64,000 bases of DNA from Rugalucina vietnamica (Eukaryota; Mollusca; Bivalvia; Lucinida; Lucinidae). The position numbers and the translations under genes were made by a program. This document shows, piece by piece, positions 10,569 to 23,485 of the stretch. Numbering within the stretch: position 1 is the stretch's first letter; the number at the start of each line of letters is the position of its first letter. The stretch covers positions 40,018,329-40,082,328 of the forward strand of contig OZ024880.1 of NCBI GenBank assembly GCA_964017185.1, in the 5' to 3' direction. Under the pieces are notes generated by a model. It had not been told where the DNA came from. It searched no databases and saw only the letters and a list, made by a program, of their open reading frames with translations.

Positions 10569-10626
10569 ATGTGGAAAGTGGTAGGCGCCGTTTGGTGTGG
10601 ACTGCATACAGGATTGATGCTTTACG
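10569..10626 (+). CDS. copy 1 exon 1, signal peptide
   Basis: ATG with A at -3, then MWKVVGAVWCGLHTGLMLY and a split codon at donor TACG|GTAAAG. The short hydrophobic run is what a secretory signal needs. The exon and about 150 nt of 5' flank are conserved at 52771, which supports the start. The 5' UTR and promoter were not defined. Confidence 0.82.
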
Positions 10627-13600
10627 GTAAAGTGGTTTACTGTGCATTATACATGCAGCACTTCCTGATTTCTAAAAATAACCGAGTTTGAAATTTGCAT
10701 ATCACATTTTGACTATTATTTTTTGTGAATCAATATATAATATATACAAGGATAGCTTTTAAAGAAAAGCTAGTATCGCCCGTTTGTTGACAAGACCACC
10801 AAAATGATGTCAATTTAGTCCGAGATTGCTTAAGAATTGTAATTCGGCTTAACAAATCTGTCAGGATATACATGTAGGTCAGCTGTCTAATTTTTTATAC
10901 CTCGTTCACCCCATTTGTGTGGAAAGGTATCATGGGACACCAGCGGAATCAAAAAGGAGACGAAACGACATGAAAAACGACTGCGTACACACAATTGCTA
11001 AATCAAGTCCACCCACCCCCCAGCAAAGGGTGAGATGTTCCGAATATCGAACCAGTTTTAAGACCAAAGATATGATTGGTCGATATTGATCTAGCTAATC
11101 CCTTCCTGACTTTTAATAGTCAGTTCCTGTTGGCAAAACGTTGCTGGTTACCCGCTGTGTCAAACGATAGGTAGAATATTTCGAGAACCATTCACATTTT
11201 CCTATTTGGATTCCATCGGTTTTCTTCGCTGTTTCTTTAGGAAAATCCTACCGTATATGTCAACCGTTGTGACGGTGTGTGTATTATAATCAATAGGAGC
11301 CTGTGCATGAGAAAACCAACAATTTGGATTCCGACCAGGTCCGACACAAACCGGCCTGTACAATCACAGAAGAAAGCTAGAATCTTGAAACTTTGCATAA
11401 AAGTAGAAATTGTACTATCCGTGTAGCGAAAATAAAGACGCTGATCAGCAGTGTGCAGTTACTGCACAGCTGATGATGATTATTAAAGAACATTAGCATA
11501 ACAATCATCTGATATAAATTTCATATCTCTAGAATTTTTGGTTGCTGAGATATCAGCAATGTTGTTGGTATACCCACGTCATTTATCTGTTATTTTTCTC
11601 CAATATCTGAAGTTCTCTTTAATATTTGAGCATTAAGTTAGCCAGCTTGTTTATATATCTTCTTACATGGTTATAGAACATTGTCATAGCAATCATTTGA
11701 TACCAATTTAAGCTCTCTAGATCTTCTGATTGCTGAGATATAATCAATTGTGCTAGTATACTCCATTTTATGTGCTTTTTTCTAATATAGTATTCAAACA
11801 CCAGGAAGTCAGTTTGATTTTTATATCTTATTACATGGTTATAGAACATTTGTCAAAACAATCATTTGATACCTATTTCTGCTCTCTATGTCTATCAGTA
11901 GCCAAGACACATGTGGTAATATAGGGGTACCACATTACTTCCTCTGTTTATTAGGGGTGGGGGTGAACACTCTGTTATTTTATGTGACACAAATGGACAT
12001 TAAAATGATCCTCTTACCAAACTGGCACCCATGAGCATTTGTTCTAAGGGTGCAAGGTACGTCCTAAAGATAACCCATCCCAAACACTTCAAAATTAATG
12101 GTAATAGATTTTCCCTTTGTAAATCTTGATTTTCATCATTTTCATTAATATTCATGAAAATGCAAATGAGAATTTTTATTTAGGCCCATGGCATCAGCAA
12201 ATTTGTCAAATAGTACTATTGATACAATAACAATTAGCCACAATGTTAGTTTAGGACTGAAATTAGTTTTTACGGAATAATTGATTTTTAATTGTTTCTG
12301 TTTATTCATTTTAATGTTTTAATGACAATTCATGAATATGCAAAAAAGGAATAAAAAGCAATAATTATTGTTATGAAAATAATGATTATATCAACATTTT
12401 ATTGATAAAAATGTACTGATAAAAATATATTGATTCTCATAATTGCACATAAATTTTTACATATACATTAAGTGGGTGGGGTAATTCAATGCCTTAAGAT
12501 GACACATAGTTTACTCAAATGACACATTTACAGCTTTATACATGGCTAAGACATGCTCAGCTTCAATCAGGCAAGATAAAATGACACCAGGTTAGTAAAC
12601 GATGTTGAAGAAACATATAAATATGACTGTTCGTATTATATTTGTGTACTGCATTTCAGTTGTATATAACAAATACGTATAAATACCGTCTGATTAAAGC
12701 GCCAAAAAAATTTCCAGAGCAGTCCACTTAGACCTTTTTTGGAAGGTCAGAGCTATCCAAAAAGAATTCAAAACAACAATAGCAGGAGATGTCACCTCCA
12801 ACCTTTTTTTTTTTGCGAGATAGAGACTTTTGGCTCCCTGGGTAATATGCAAGTTTTCATCATCTAAAGTAGAGCTTAAGCCTAGGTTACATTTTGCCTA
12901 CGATTAGCTGGCGATGATCGTACGATGCCATCAGTTTTTGCATTTTCGCGCGATCTCCGCAGGGTGGCCCTACGATGTCCCTACGGTTCTACGGCTTCCA
13001 ACGGCTTCCTACGATCTCCGTAGCCTCTACGATTTTGTAGTAGTCTGCACTTTTACATTTTTTTTTAAAATCGTAAGACTGTAGCCTGGGTCATGTCTCG
13101 TAGTTAGCACCGCACGGGCACCGAACGGAAACCCCACGATGGTCGTGTGGTCATCGCACGGTTTTTATGATAATTTTGGGACTAAAATCGTAAGATAATC
13201 GCAGCCCTTTAGGGTTATCGTGCGGCATCCGTACGGCTATATCGCAAGGTAATTAAAATCTTGCGGATATCGTGCAGTCATTATACGGACACCACGGCGT
13301 CCGCACGTTTATCATGCGGCCGCCACGTGATTGCTGTGCATTTTTGATGGGATATGGTTGCATTTCACCATTAGGTTTCAATAGGATCGCTTGCCTTTTC
13401 CTTTCGGGGGAGCACTGTGAGGTTGTACATGTTTGGTCGTACACGAAAAACGGACGGACACCTAACATCGCACGGCTATCGTAGGGAGACCGCAAGGGCT
13501 CAGTCAGAAATCGTAGGGACTCCTCACGGACATCGCACAGGCTCCTTACGATTTCCACTTAAAGTGTGCGGAGACCCTACGATTTCCCTACGATCTCCGT

Positions 13601-16600
13601 ACGGTTCTGACTCGGAACATCGAAGAAAGCCAGAACAAGAAATTGTACGATGTCATCATGAACTGTAAACAGCTACGTCGTAGCCCATTATCACTTACGA
13701 TGTCTAAAATATCGTACGGGAAATTGCAGACCGAAAAATCGTACAATGATCGGGGCAAACGTAAACTACTAGGCATGGCACCTTGCGGTCACCCTACGAT
13801 CGCTGTACGAAACTATCATACAAAAATCGTAAGGTGAACGCACGATCATCGCATGGTCTCCGTTCTTTTACCGTATGATGACGTACGACGTGTTTACGGG
13901 CTACGGTCATACGATTTTTAAAATTTGTAATAGTGCAGACTATTACCAAATCGTAGAGGCTACGGAGATCGTAGGAAGTCGTAGAATCGTGGAGACATCG
14001 TAGGGTCACCCTGCGGAGACCGCACGAAAATGCAAAAATTGGCATCGTTCGATCTTCGCAAGCTAATCGTAGGCCAAATGTAACCAAGGCATCAGTCAGA
14101 ATTCCAAGGGACTCCGTACGATATCCACTTAAAGTCTGCGGAGACCCTACGACTATCCACATAAAATCTGCGGAGACCTACGACTACCCTACGACCGCCT
14201 TGCGTTTTAGTATCAGAACGTCAACAAAAGGCAGATCAAGAAATCGTACGACGCCCGTATGAATTGTAAACACATACGTCGTAGCCCAACATCACCTACG
14301 ATGTCTAAAGAATCGTAAGGAAAGTCGCAGACCGAAAAATCGTACGATGATCGGGGCATATGTAACCTAGGCTATAATCATACTGTGTATAGCGGATCCG
14401 GTTGGTGCTTTTATCACACTTATAAATCAAAGATGATAATATATATATTACTAGCTATTAAATACTGACAGCTTTAAATATCGTTTTAACTTTTTAGAAT
14501 ATTATGCTTGTTCATTTTGATCAACTGTGATCACTTATCATGGTACTCCCTCCATTGGTTCTCTGTGTAGCCACGGCGCACCACATCTAATGGCTAAAAG
14601 TATGTATCCCTATAAATGTAAAATGAGCCGCGGCGCGAGAAAACCGGTCTTCGGAAGTTCCAACCAGATCCGACACAAACCGGCCTGTACAGCGTGAGAA
14701 GCAGGCTAGACGCTTGAAATTTCGGATTTAAGAAGAAGTGAAATTGTACTTTCCGTGAAGCGAAAACAAAGGCGCTTATCAGTTTCGCAGTTACTGCGAA
14801 GCTGATCTGCGCCTTTGTTTTCGCCTATGCAGATTGTTGGTTTTCCCATGCGGTGGCTCATATAACATTTCATGTATGTATTTTCAGTTGAAGGAATTAC
14901 ACTATCAATTGACCCTACCAATAGTGTCACTCTGTACAAAACTGTATCAGTCGGGGATCAATTCAGAACCTTTACCTGTAGGGGAGGTATTCAGGCTAGC
15001 CCTGCAGACATGCAGCAAGTTCGTCTCAGCATAACACGGTTGACGAGGCATGAATTGAAAGCAGGGGAAACCACACCTACGGTCATAGCTATTGTGCTTG
15101 AAGATCAAGGAGCTCAGCGACCAGATGTGATGGATATCCAGGATAGAAACCGGGTACCTGATGATGGAATTGCAGGCACAGTCATTAAAGTTGACTATAG
15201 ACAAAGTGACCTCAGTATTAAGTTCAACACTGTGGCAATGAAGTGTGACGATGCTGGGCAGTATTTCTGCAATCTAAACTATTTGGATAAAAACTTCAAT
15301 ACAATGCCCCCAGAAACAAGTTCTGAAAATTTTACAGTGTTAGGTAGGTTTTATTGATTGCTTTAGATATGCAAGTCTCTTATTTCATTAGATGACAAAA
15401 GCAGAGGGCTTTCTCTCTCTACACCTTGAAAGAACTCTGTACTACGAGGTATGGCAGGAAAGTTCGTAGACACAATTAGTATTTTCATCAGGAAAAGAAA
15501 TCCAATCAAAATGATTATATCTGGGTCAGCAAAAATATTTCACGAGCAAATAGATGAAATTTTATGAAAATCTGACCACCACGACATTTTCTACAGCCTT
15601 TTCCGTGCACCTCCCTGACCGGGAGCGGGGCAAGGGTCAACGTCACAGTGACGTTGCTTGAAGTTTATTGCTGTCAGTGCTTTATATATTTGTAACGAGG
15701 TCAACCGATGTTTCAGATTTTTTCCACATATGGTCCTTGGATATAGGTTCAGTTTTTATTATGTGTATCCTGCTGTCAAATAAATGCAGATCGCTAAGTT
15801 ATCTGACGACCGGTTGAACATTTGAAACCATTTTCATACGCTGAGCATGCATGACGAGTGCCCTTCCGCCGCCATTTATCACCTTAGATGATCTATCGAG
15901 CATCCAAAAATCAACCAAGTCATTTGTAATCAAATGACCGACAAGCTCAGCTGCTGATAGTTTTTATGTTGTTGTATGCATCATTTCCATCGTGTTTGTT
16001 GGCGATTTCCTAAACAAAACACACAATTTTATGATCATCGACTGTTCTCCGACGTCAAATTACGCCAATGTTTCAAACATTATTTTCGGACTTGCATCTG
16101 AAATTGTATTCACAGATATCAAACTATACTGCCGCCTAAGCCCAAACATTCAGAAAATGTTGTTGATTGAACGTTCTTTCAGGATCAAAATATTTTAACG
16201 TTCCAGCACACTTTAGTGCCGTTTCACAAGCAAAATCAGAATGTGAAAATGGTCACATTTTATCACGTTTTGACACCTGCTCCGCGCGGCCCTATCCTCA
16301 AGCAGAAAACTGGGCATAACAAGCGTGTTATTATATCAAATTGCACAAAATTTCTAAAATATACTCATAAGATATTGCTGCTTGAAATTATACAAAACGC
16401 CTCTTCAACAACGCGTTACTTTTTCTGATAGCTAAAGTGTCTACGAACTTTTCTGCCATACCTCGTATAAACATTGTTCAAAATAGTGTGTGTCATTTTC
16501 ACAGATTGCAATGCATATTTGGTATGTAAATAACGACATCAATGCCACTTCATACAGTGAAAATCTTAAGTAAGATGTAAAATAAGATTTTATATATACT

Positions 16601-19600
16601 AGAGGACTTTGAAGACGCCTCACTGTACATCGGTTATATTTTGCTTAAACACTTCCTTAAAGTTGAGCGGATGTACAAAATAAACATAGTATCGTGTACC
16701 CCAACACCATAAACAATATTTATCCATAGAGATCCATTAAAATTTGTTCGCTCGCTTGTTTGCTACAGCTGTTTTCACAGACGTCATAGAGACGCAAGAA
16801 AACCATAAAACGGCTACAATAAACGGATTTTGGAAACACAAACCGTCTCTAGTGATAGCTAACGACCTTAAGCACAAGAAAAAGCAAAATCAAAATGGGG
16901 GATTTCTTTCAATGTCGTTTGAGGCGCTAACGTTGTTTGATGACGTCAAGCGTAAGTGTTCAAAATACCTATAGCCATTCGATTACAGCGTCAAATGTAA
17001 TTGTAATTTTTACGTAAGTCTTTGCCTATTCATTGTGCACAAAATCTTTTTAATTCGTTTCATTTTACACGCACAAAATAAAGTTTTCTTTAAAAACGTA
17101 AAAGTGACGTAACTGCCGCTGTTTTAGTGCAAACGAAAGCAAACCAACAGCATTTGTTTGGCTTTTAGTGTTCTTTCCATAAGTCATGTTGTATCTTATG
17201 AATATTTGCCGTCCCCATACTTTGGTTTTGTTGAATTCTTGGTAACGCTTGAATTCATTGTGTATGACGTTAAACACTCGCGTTGACGCTTCGGTTTTGG
17301 TATCGAAGTTAAGCAGACTGGATGTACTTTTTAGTTCAAAAATATTTTTGCCGATATATCATGTATTCTTAGAGTAAGGAGCAACAAAACAAGTGAGGCG
17401 TTTTCAAAGTCCTTGAGTATACTACGGCAATGATATGGCATACACTGGGAAATAAACTCTTCAAATGATATCATTTTTGTTCTTTGTGGGTATGCTCCTC
17501 ACACAAACATTCAAAAGTCATAAATGAATTATTTCAGCAATACCAGATCGTGTGAGCTTGGTGGGACAGCCAGACATACTTCGTGGTGGTGATGGTTCTG
17601 AAAGTTACCCATATGCAATGAACGTCGGAAATGTGATTGAGTTTGAGTGTAATGGTAGAATTGGTGGTGACCCAAACGTACAATGGGAGTGGAAGAAGAC
17701 AGCGGAGTCCGGGGCCCTCATTAAGCTTGTCCCAAGTTCCTCTATGTATGTTGGCCGTGTCAATGAGACACGTGGACCAGCAATACCTGTAGAAAATGAG
17801 TGCACCAACACACGCAAGACAACATTGAGATACACCATTACCACAAATGATGAAAATGTCAAAGGAGACATTCAGTTCCAGTGCTTTGTAGATAGTCAAG
17901 GTGCCAATGTCAGCAGTAGATCTGTCTACGTCAGAGTTGGTATGTCCTTTGCTTTGTATCAAGTATACGAAAGATGTGTTTTCCTATTATCATAATTGTA
18001 TATCTATGCGAAACTATAACATTATATTTCAGACATTGAAAACAGTTTCTGTGCATGGAAATTCTCGTTTAAACATGCCGCCGCTTTTATGTAAACTTAC
18101 AGAGGCATTTGAAACATCTTAACATATACTGAGCCAAACTTATAATGCAACATCGGTTTATTTTTAATGTTATACACCGAAACGTTATCAAATAATTTTT
18201 GTCTTAGAATTAGATTGCCGAACGATATACGTACACACCTCAACATCTTGGTTATAACATGTGTTATGAGTCTCAAGAAATTAATCATTTTTAGAGGTTG
18301 GGTCTTGGCAAAAAATGAATCGCGACATGCAACATGTATTCGTACCCTAGAAATTAATGTCGGGTCTCAGGATAACCCCTGCACCATTTAGGCAATGAAT
18401 CATTTTACTGTCAAACGATCAGTTTTATTCATTTTGAGCAGAGATGAAGACTCATTTTTACTCCCAACCATTCAAGTTTATTCACATTTTAACATTTGTT
18501 ACAGACGTTTCCGACTCAACAATTGGACGCTATATTGTGTTTTCATGTTTTCATGAATGAACATGTTTTCACAAAGGTTTCATCAAAAACATTCGCCGTT
18601 AGAATGTTTTCTACTGTGTTCAATGTAATGCTCGGCACTAAACAGTCAATTTTCAATGATGCAAACTTTGATTTGAAAATTTGGGTACAAATGGATAGAA
18701 GACATTTTGCAATTACCTCATTGAACGACTTACTGGACGACACATAAAGAATCAATACTTGTTAAAACTGACTTCCAGAATCTTTTAGGAGGCGATTGCC
18801 ACCCAAAACAATCATTTTGACCAGTCAGATTCAAGCTCAGTGATCCATGCTCTGAAAACCAAATAAATTCATTGGCGATTGCTGACCAGTATATGTCGAG
18901 TAGACCGTCTGACATTACATTAAAATGCAAAAAGAAAAAATGGCATAACCGTGTTACGTTATGTTTTTGGCTCAGTATACATTATCACACAAAACTATTT
19001 TGTCTCCTTAACATTTTTATGCGTAAAGATAATCGAGACTCGGCACATTCAATTTTTAAATGACCGATATTAGTTAGCCAAATAAATTAAATTTCATAGC
19101 TATCATGAAATGAAACCGGATTACTACTTTAGTCAGTGTAGATTGTGAATGTGGACAGGCCTTTTCCTCTTTCCTCCTCAACCGTCGTCACATTGCCCCA
19201 CTTTTACATTCGCTCTTATCCACTCTAAAAGAGTACAAGTAGGCAAAGATCAGGAAAAGGCGCAATCAGAAAAAGATTCCCACTCCAAAAACCGAGGTGG
19301 GGAAAAACTAAATTAACAATCAGGTACTTACACCATGAAAACATATCGTAAGCCGAATGAGCAGCTATTTTCCCAATAGGTGGCCGCTCAGTTACCTAAA
19401 CTTAACTAAAAATATGAAAACATACATAAGGCGCCAACAGCAAAAAAAATTTAAACACTAAGACATAAAACAAAAAGAACCACCACTGAAGTATCGCCTT
19501 GGAACGATCAGTAACACAAAGTTACTGGTGGGCTTAAACCGGTTTTACATGACCATAACCTCACCCTTAGCTTCTGCGGTGGTTCATAACATTTAGTTAG

Positions 19601-22600
19601 TTCTTCGGTCCTCAACACGGAAAAGCGCGGTTGCGCGGACACAGGACTCCGGAGCGAGAACTCTGTACTCTGTTGTGTAGTATCATTGGACAAGACATTT
19701 TAAGCTTCCCGTAATACTGGATATTACCCAGGAAACGGTGGCTCTGTCCAGATACGACTGAAACATTGTTGACTTGGAAGTTAATTCATTACCAAACAAC
19801 TGTTAACATCCTCTTTCCTCCCTCCTTATCACTTTGCTGCTGTCCCTGACTATCATGTAGTCGCTCTACTCTTTATAGACCTTTATAACATGCCAAGGGT
19901 TGAAATCATTCACAGACTTAACTGCTTTAAGGTAGTGTTCGTTTATTTTCTGCAGAAGCCGTAGTTGGACCCATCAGTACAACCAATATGTGTATCATAA
20001 CCTGTTAAGAGAACAATTCATGATAATACATGCTTTAAAGGAATTACCCTTTAAAGTAGTGTTCGTTTATTTTTTGCAGAAGCCGTAGTTGGACCCATCA
20101 GTACAACCAATATGTGTATCATAACCTGTTAAGAGAACAATTCATGATAATACATACTTTAAAGGAATTACCCTTTAAAGTAGTGTTCGTTTATTTTTTG
20201 CAGAAGCCGTAGTTGGACCCATCAGTACAACCAATATGTGTATCATAACCTGTTAAGAGAACAATTCATGATAATGCATGCTTTAAAGGAATTACCCTTT
20301 AAAGTAGTGTTCGTTTATTTTTTGCAGAAGCCGTAGTTGGACCCATCAGTACAACCAATATCATAACCTGTTAAGAGAACAATTCATGATAATACATGCT
20401 TTAAAGGAATTACCCTTTAAGGTAGTGTTCGTTTATTTTTTGCAGAAGCCGTAGTTGGACCCATCAGTACAACCAATATGTGTATCATAACCTGTTAAGA
20501 GAACAATTCATGATAATACATGCTTTAAAGGAATTACCCTTTAAAGTAGTGTTCGTTTATTTTTTGCAGAAGCCGTAGTTGGACCCATCAGTACAACCAA
20601 TATCATAACCTGTTAAGAGAACAATTCATGATAATACATTATTTTAAACCATATGAGCCGCGTCATAAGAAAACAAACAGTGTCGCTTCCGAACAGGTCC
20701 GACACAAATCGGGCTGACAAACACTAAATATAGCTAGTGGCTGGAAATTTTGGATGGATTCAGAAAGTAGAGGAATTATTCTATCCGTGTAGCGGAAACA
20801 AAGATGACTGATCAGCTTCGCAATTACTGCGAAGCTGATCTGCGCCTTTGTTTTCGCATAGGCAAAAATCCGATTTTCTCATGACGCGGCTCTCTCCGAC
20901 GTTAAATAAAATTTGTCTTATGTCTTATGCCTGTTTATGCGACATAGGCAGGTATGACAACACGGTGGTCCTGGTAGTATTCGTTTATGTTTTGCAGAAC
21001 TGTTTTGGAACTTACATGTAATCTGGTCGCCTTTGAAACACTTAAATATTCATTACCATCCAATATGTTTTTCTAAGTTATCTAAAAGAAATTAAGGGGT
21101 TAAAATTATAGACCCAGCAGCTGTAACATCTTAAGTTTAAAAACTTGCCTCCGATAATGGGTTTTCGAAGAAGTTATTTTCCTGTCAAAATCATGATATT
21201 GGACCAATAAAAATCGCTGAGCAGATAAAGTTTAAGTGGCGAAAATGAATTTTGAATATGGACTTTGCGTTGGCAAGAGACTTAGTCTATGATTATGAAA
21301 AGGTAAGTCATTTGTGTCTGTTTAAAATGATTTTGCGCAATCATAATGAAATACAATAAATTTAAGATTTTTGCGGGAAAATATTTACTTCCCTTTTCAT
21401 GACATTTTTTGTACAGAAAATCCTCATTCAAAATGTTTTGAATAAAACTGTTTTGGTTTTATAAATTTCATCAACTGATTTTCAGAAATGTTGCCCATTT
21501 TGCGACAAACTAAACGCTCAGTTGTGCCAAGAAACATTTCATCCAAATTTTAAGTTATCTGCGAAAAACATTATCAGACACTAGGAAACGCACTTTGAAA
21601 TAGCAGTAACACATTAGCGTATAAGTGAAACGCGCGCCGGGCGTGTTGAAAAAAAAAATATGCAAAATTTCACATACGCCAGACGCACGTCGGAAACACT
21701 TTCAAAACGCGTTACGTGCGCGTTGGGTACGCTATAGGTGTACGTCCGGTGCGCGTCACTGTATGTCGCTAAAAATCGGGTCGCCTTTCGGGCGCGTTTG
21801 GTTTCATTTTTTTTTTAAATATGCTCATTTTTATCTGTAGAAGCTCAGCGTGTCTCAGGCATTCGTCTTATACGTTTCAAATAAGATCCACGCGCGTTAC
21901 AGGCGCGCGCGTTGAATACGCTTCGTACTTGCGTTTGGTGCACGTTTTAGGCACGCCAGTGTACGCGTTCCGATTATAAGAAATATTGCTGCTTTAACGT
22001 GCCCCAGGCGTGTATGAGACTGGCGTTTAACGTTTGATGCGCGCCTGAAGCGCGTGCTTAGCGTGTCTGGGACGTAACACAAACGTACTCCAAAACTTTG
22101 AGATTGTTCATACGTCCGGCACACGCCGCAGTCATGCGCTAATCATGTGACTGCTAAAGCGAGTTAAAGGAATAAATAAATCTTTATACGTCCAAAATCT
22201 TCAGCGTGTTGTCATTTTTATACGCCCGGCGCGCATTTGAGTTATACGCTACTATACCTTCGACTGCTGCTTTTGTATTTGTTTATGTTTTGCAGAAGGT
22301 GTAGTTGGCCCGATCAGTACAGCTGGAGGTGTGTATAACACTTTGAAATAGGAAAGATGATTATCAATCAGCCTTTTTATTTGGAAAAATGTCAACTGTT
22401 GTGAAAAAAAAACTTTGAAAAAGAGTTCCCGGACCCGATAATGCACGTTAATATAGTGATTATTTAAATTTGACCCTATCACATCTTTGTAAAGATCGAG
22501 TCTTACCATGCGCAGGCATCTTGTTTTCGAGATCAGTTCAGTCATGGAAATACAGAACTTTGTATTAGTTCCAAATCTGATATTAAAACAAATCCTTGTT

Positions 22601-23429
22601 TAGTGCGTTGTGGATGTTCCGCATTTCTAAAACGTTCTGAATGTCGTTCATTTTATTAGACATCTTTTGAATCTATTTACAGTTCGAGCTATCAAAAGTC
22701 CTAGAGTATATTGGCACCGTTTGTTAAATAGATATTCTTACTGGCACTGAGTGGCCGTAATGAACCTCTTAACTGTAACAAGTACAATATGACATATTTC
22801 TTTTTAAGACCTATGTAGTGCATATGTCTATATTCTTATTTTGGTTTGATTTTCAGAGCCAGTTCCAGACGTATGTAGCTGCAAAAGTAATAGCTTAAGG
22901 GGTCGTCACACCTCTGCGAATTTCTCTAACGCAGACTTGCGAAAATGGAAAAACTGTTATCTTTTGCGTTTTCTTGACGAAAGTTTTGAAAATGTGTTAT
23001 ATAACAAATCCTGTAATTAATCCTTTAACGAACGGTAAACGCAGGGTTGCGCTTTGTTGCGAATGGTTACGAATCTTGACGCTCATAAGCGAAATCCGTT
23101 GGGCTGCGCAAGTAATATTTGTTTAATCCACCTACGATATGATGCGCTAAGGAGCGGCAAAGAGCGCAGACATGCGAGCTTCAGCGAATTGATGCGTTTT
23201 CAAAGGTTAAAAACTTTAACAAAATCATAATAATAATTATTCTTAAATTAATTTCTAGATAAAAAAAAATATTGTGTTTTTGCTTGTCCCAAAACCACTC
23301 GAAAGACACCCTATAGCAGGAGTATGTTAAATTTCAAGTACCAAGTGCCAATCTTCCTTGTGGCCCTCAAAACATAATACTCACAAGCAATACATACAAA
23401 CAAAATACAGAATGACATAGTTCAATAAT

Positions 23430-23485
<56 letters not shown>

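Larger units (their letters stand above)
7160..18780. repeat. segmental duplication, copy 1
   Basis: Blocks of this interval recur in the same order at 52080-63970: 7190-7440 with 52110-52365 (shared CCCAGGCCGCATGCAAGTGC), 10420-10750 with 52600-52950, 14305-15440 with 60510-61780, 17480-18110 with 61960-62610, and 18380-18740 with 62840-63960. Differences are mostly insertions unique to one copy. The block carries the first three coding exons of the Ig receptor. Confidence 0.9.

Noticed and set aside
13253-14162. Clustered ORFs on both strands
   Set aside because: By-products of CGTACGAT-type word repeats in element B, where stop codons are rare.
17534-17962. 142-codon minus-strand ORF
   Set aside because: Exactly antisense to Ig exon 3; the plus frame has splice sites and Ig motifs. 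The same applies at 62020-62448.
18033-18095. Conserved acceptor followed by DIENSFCAWKFSFKHAAAFM
   Set aside because: Stops after 20 codons, and the downstream exons join in phase without it. It could be an alternative secreted end, but nothing beyond conservation supports that.
18505-18560. Candidate exon after TTGTTACAG (DVSDSTIGRYIV...)
   Set aside because: Short, reaches a stop quickly, lacks a donor, and its acceptor is lost in copy 2 (TTAAAGACG).
19929-20640. CRISPR-like or minisatellite array
   Set aside because: Whole units repeat with no unique spacers, the organism is eukaryotic, and each unit carries an exon-like segment.
22857-22870. 14-nt micro-exon using donor GTATGT
   Set aside because: Would leave phase 0, incompatible with the phase 1 TM exon; the 30-nt version with GTAATA keeps frame.
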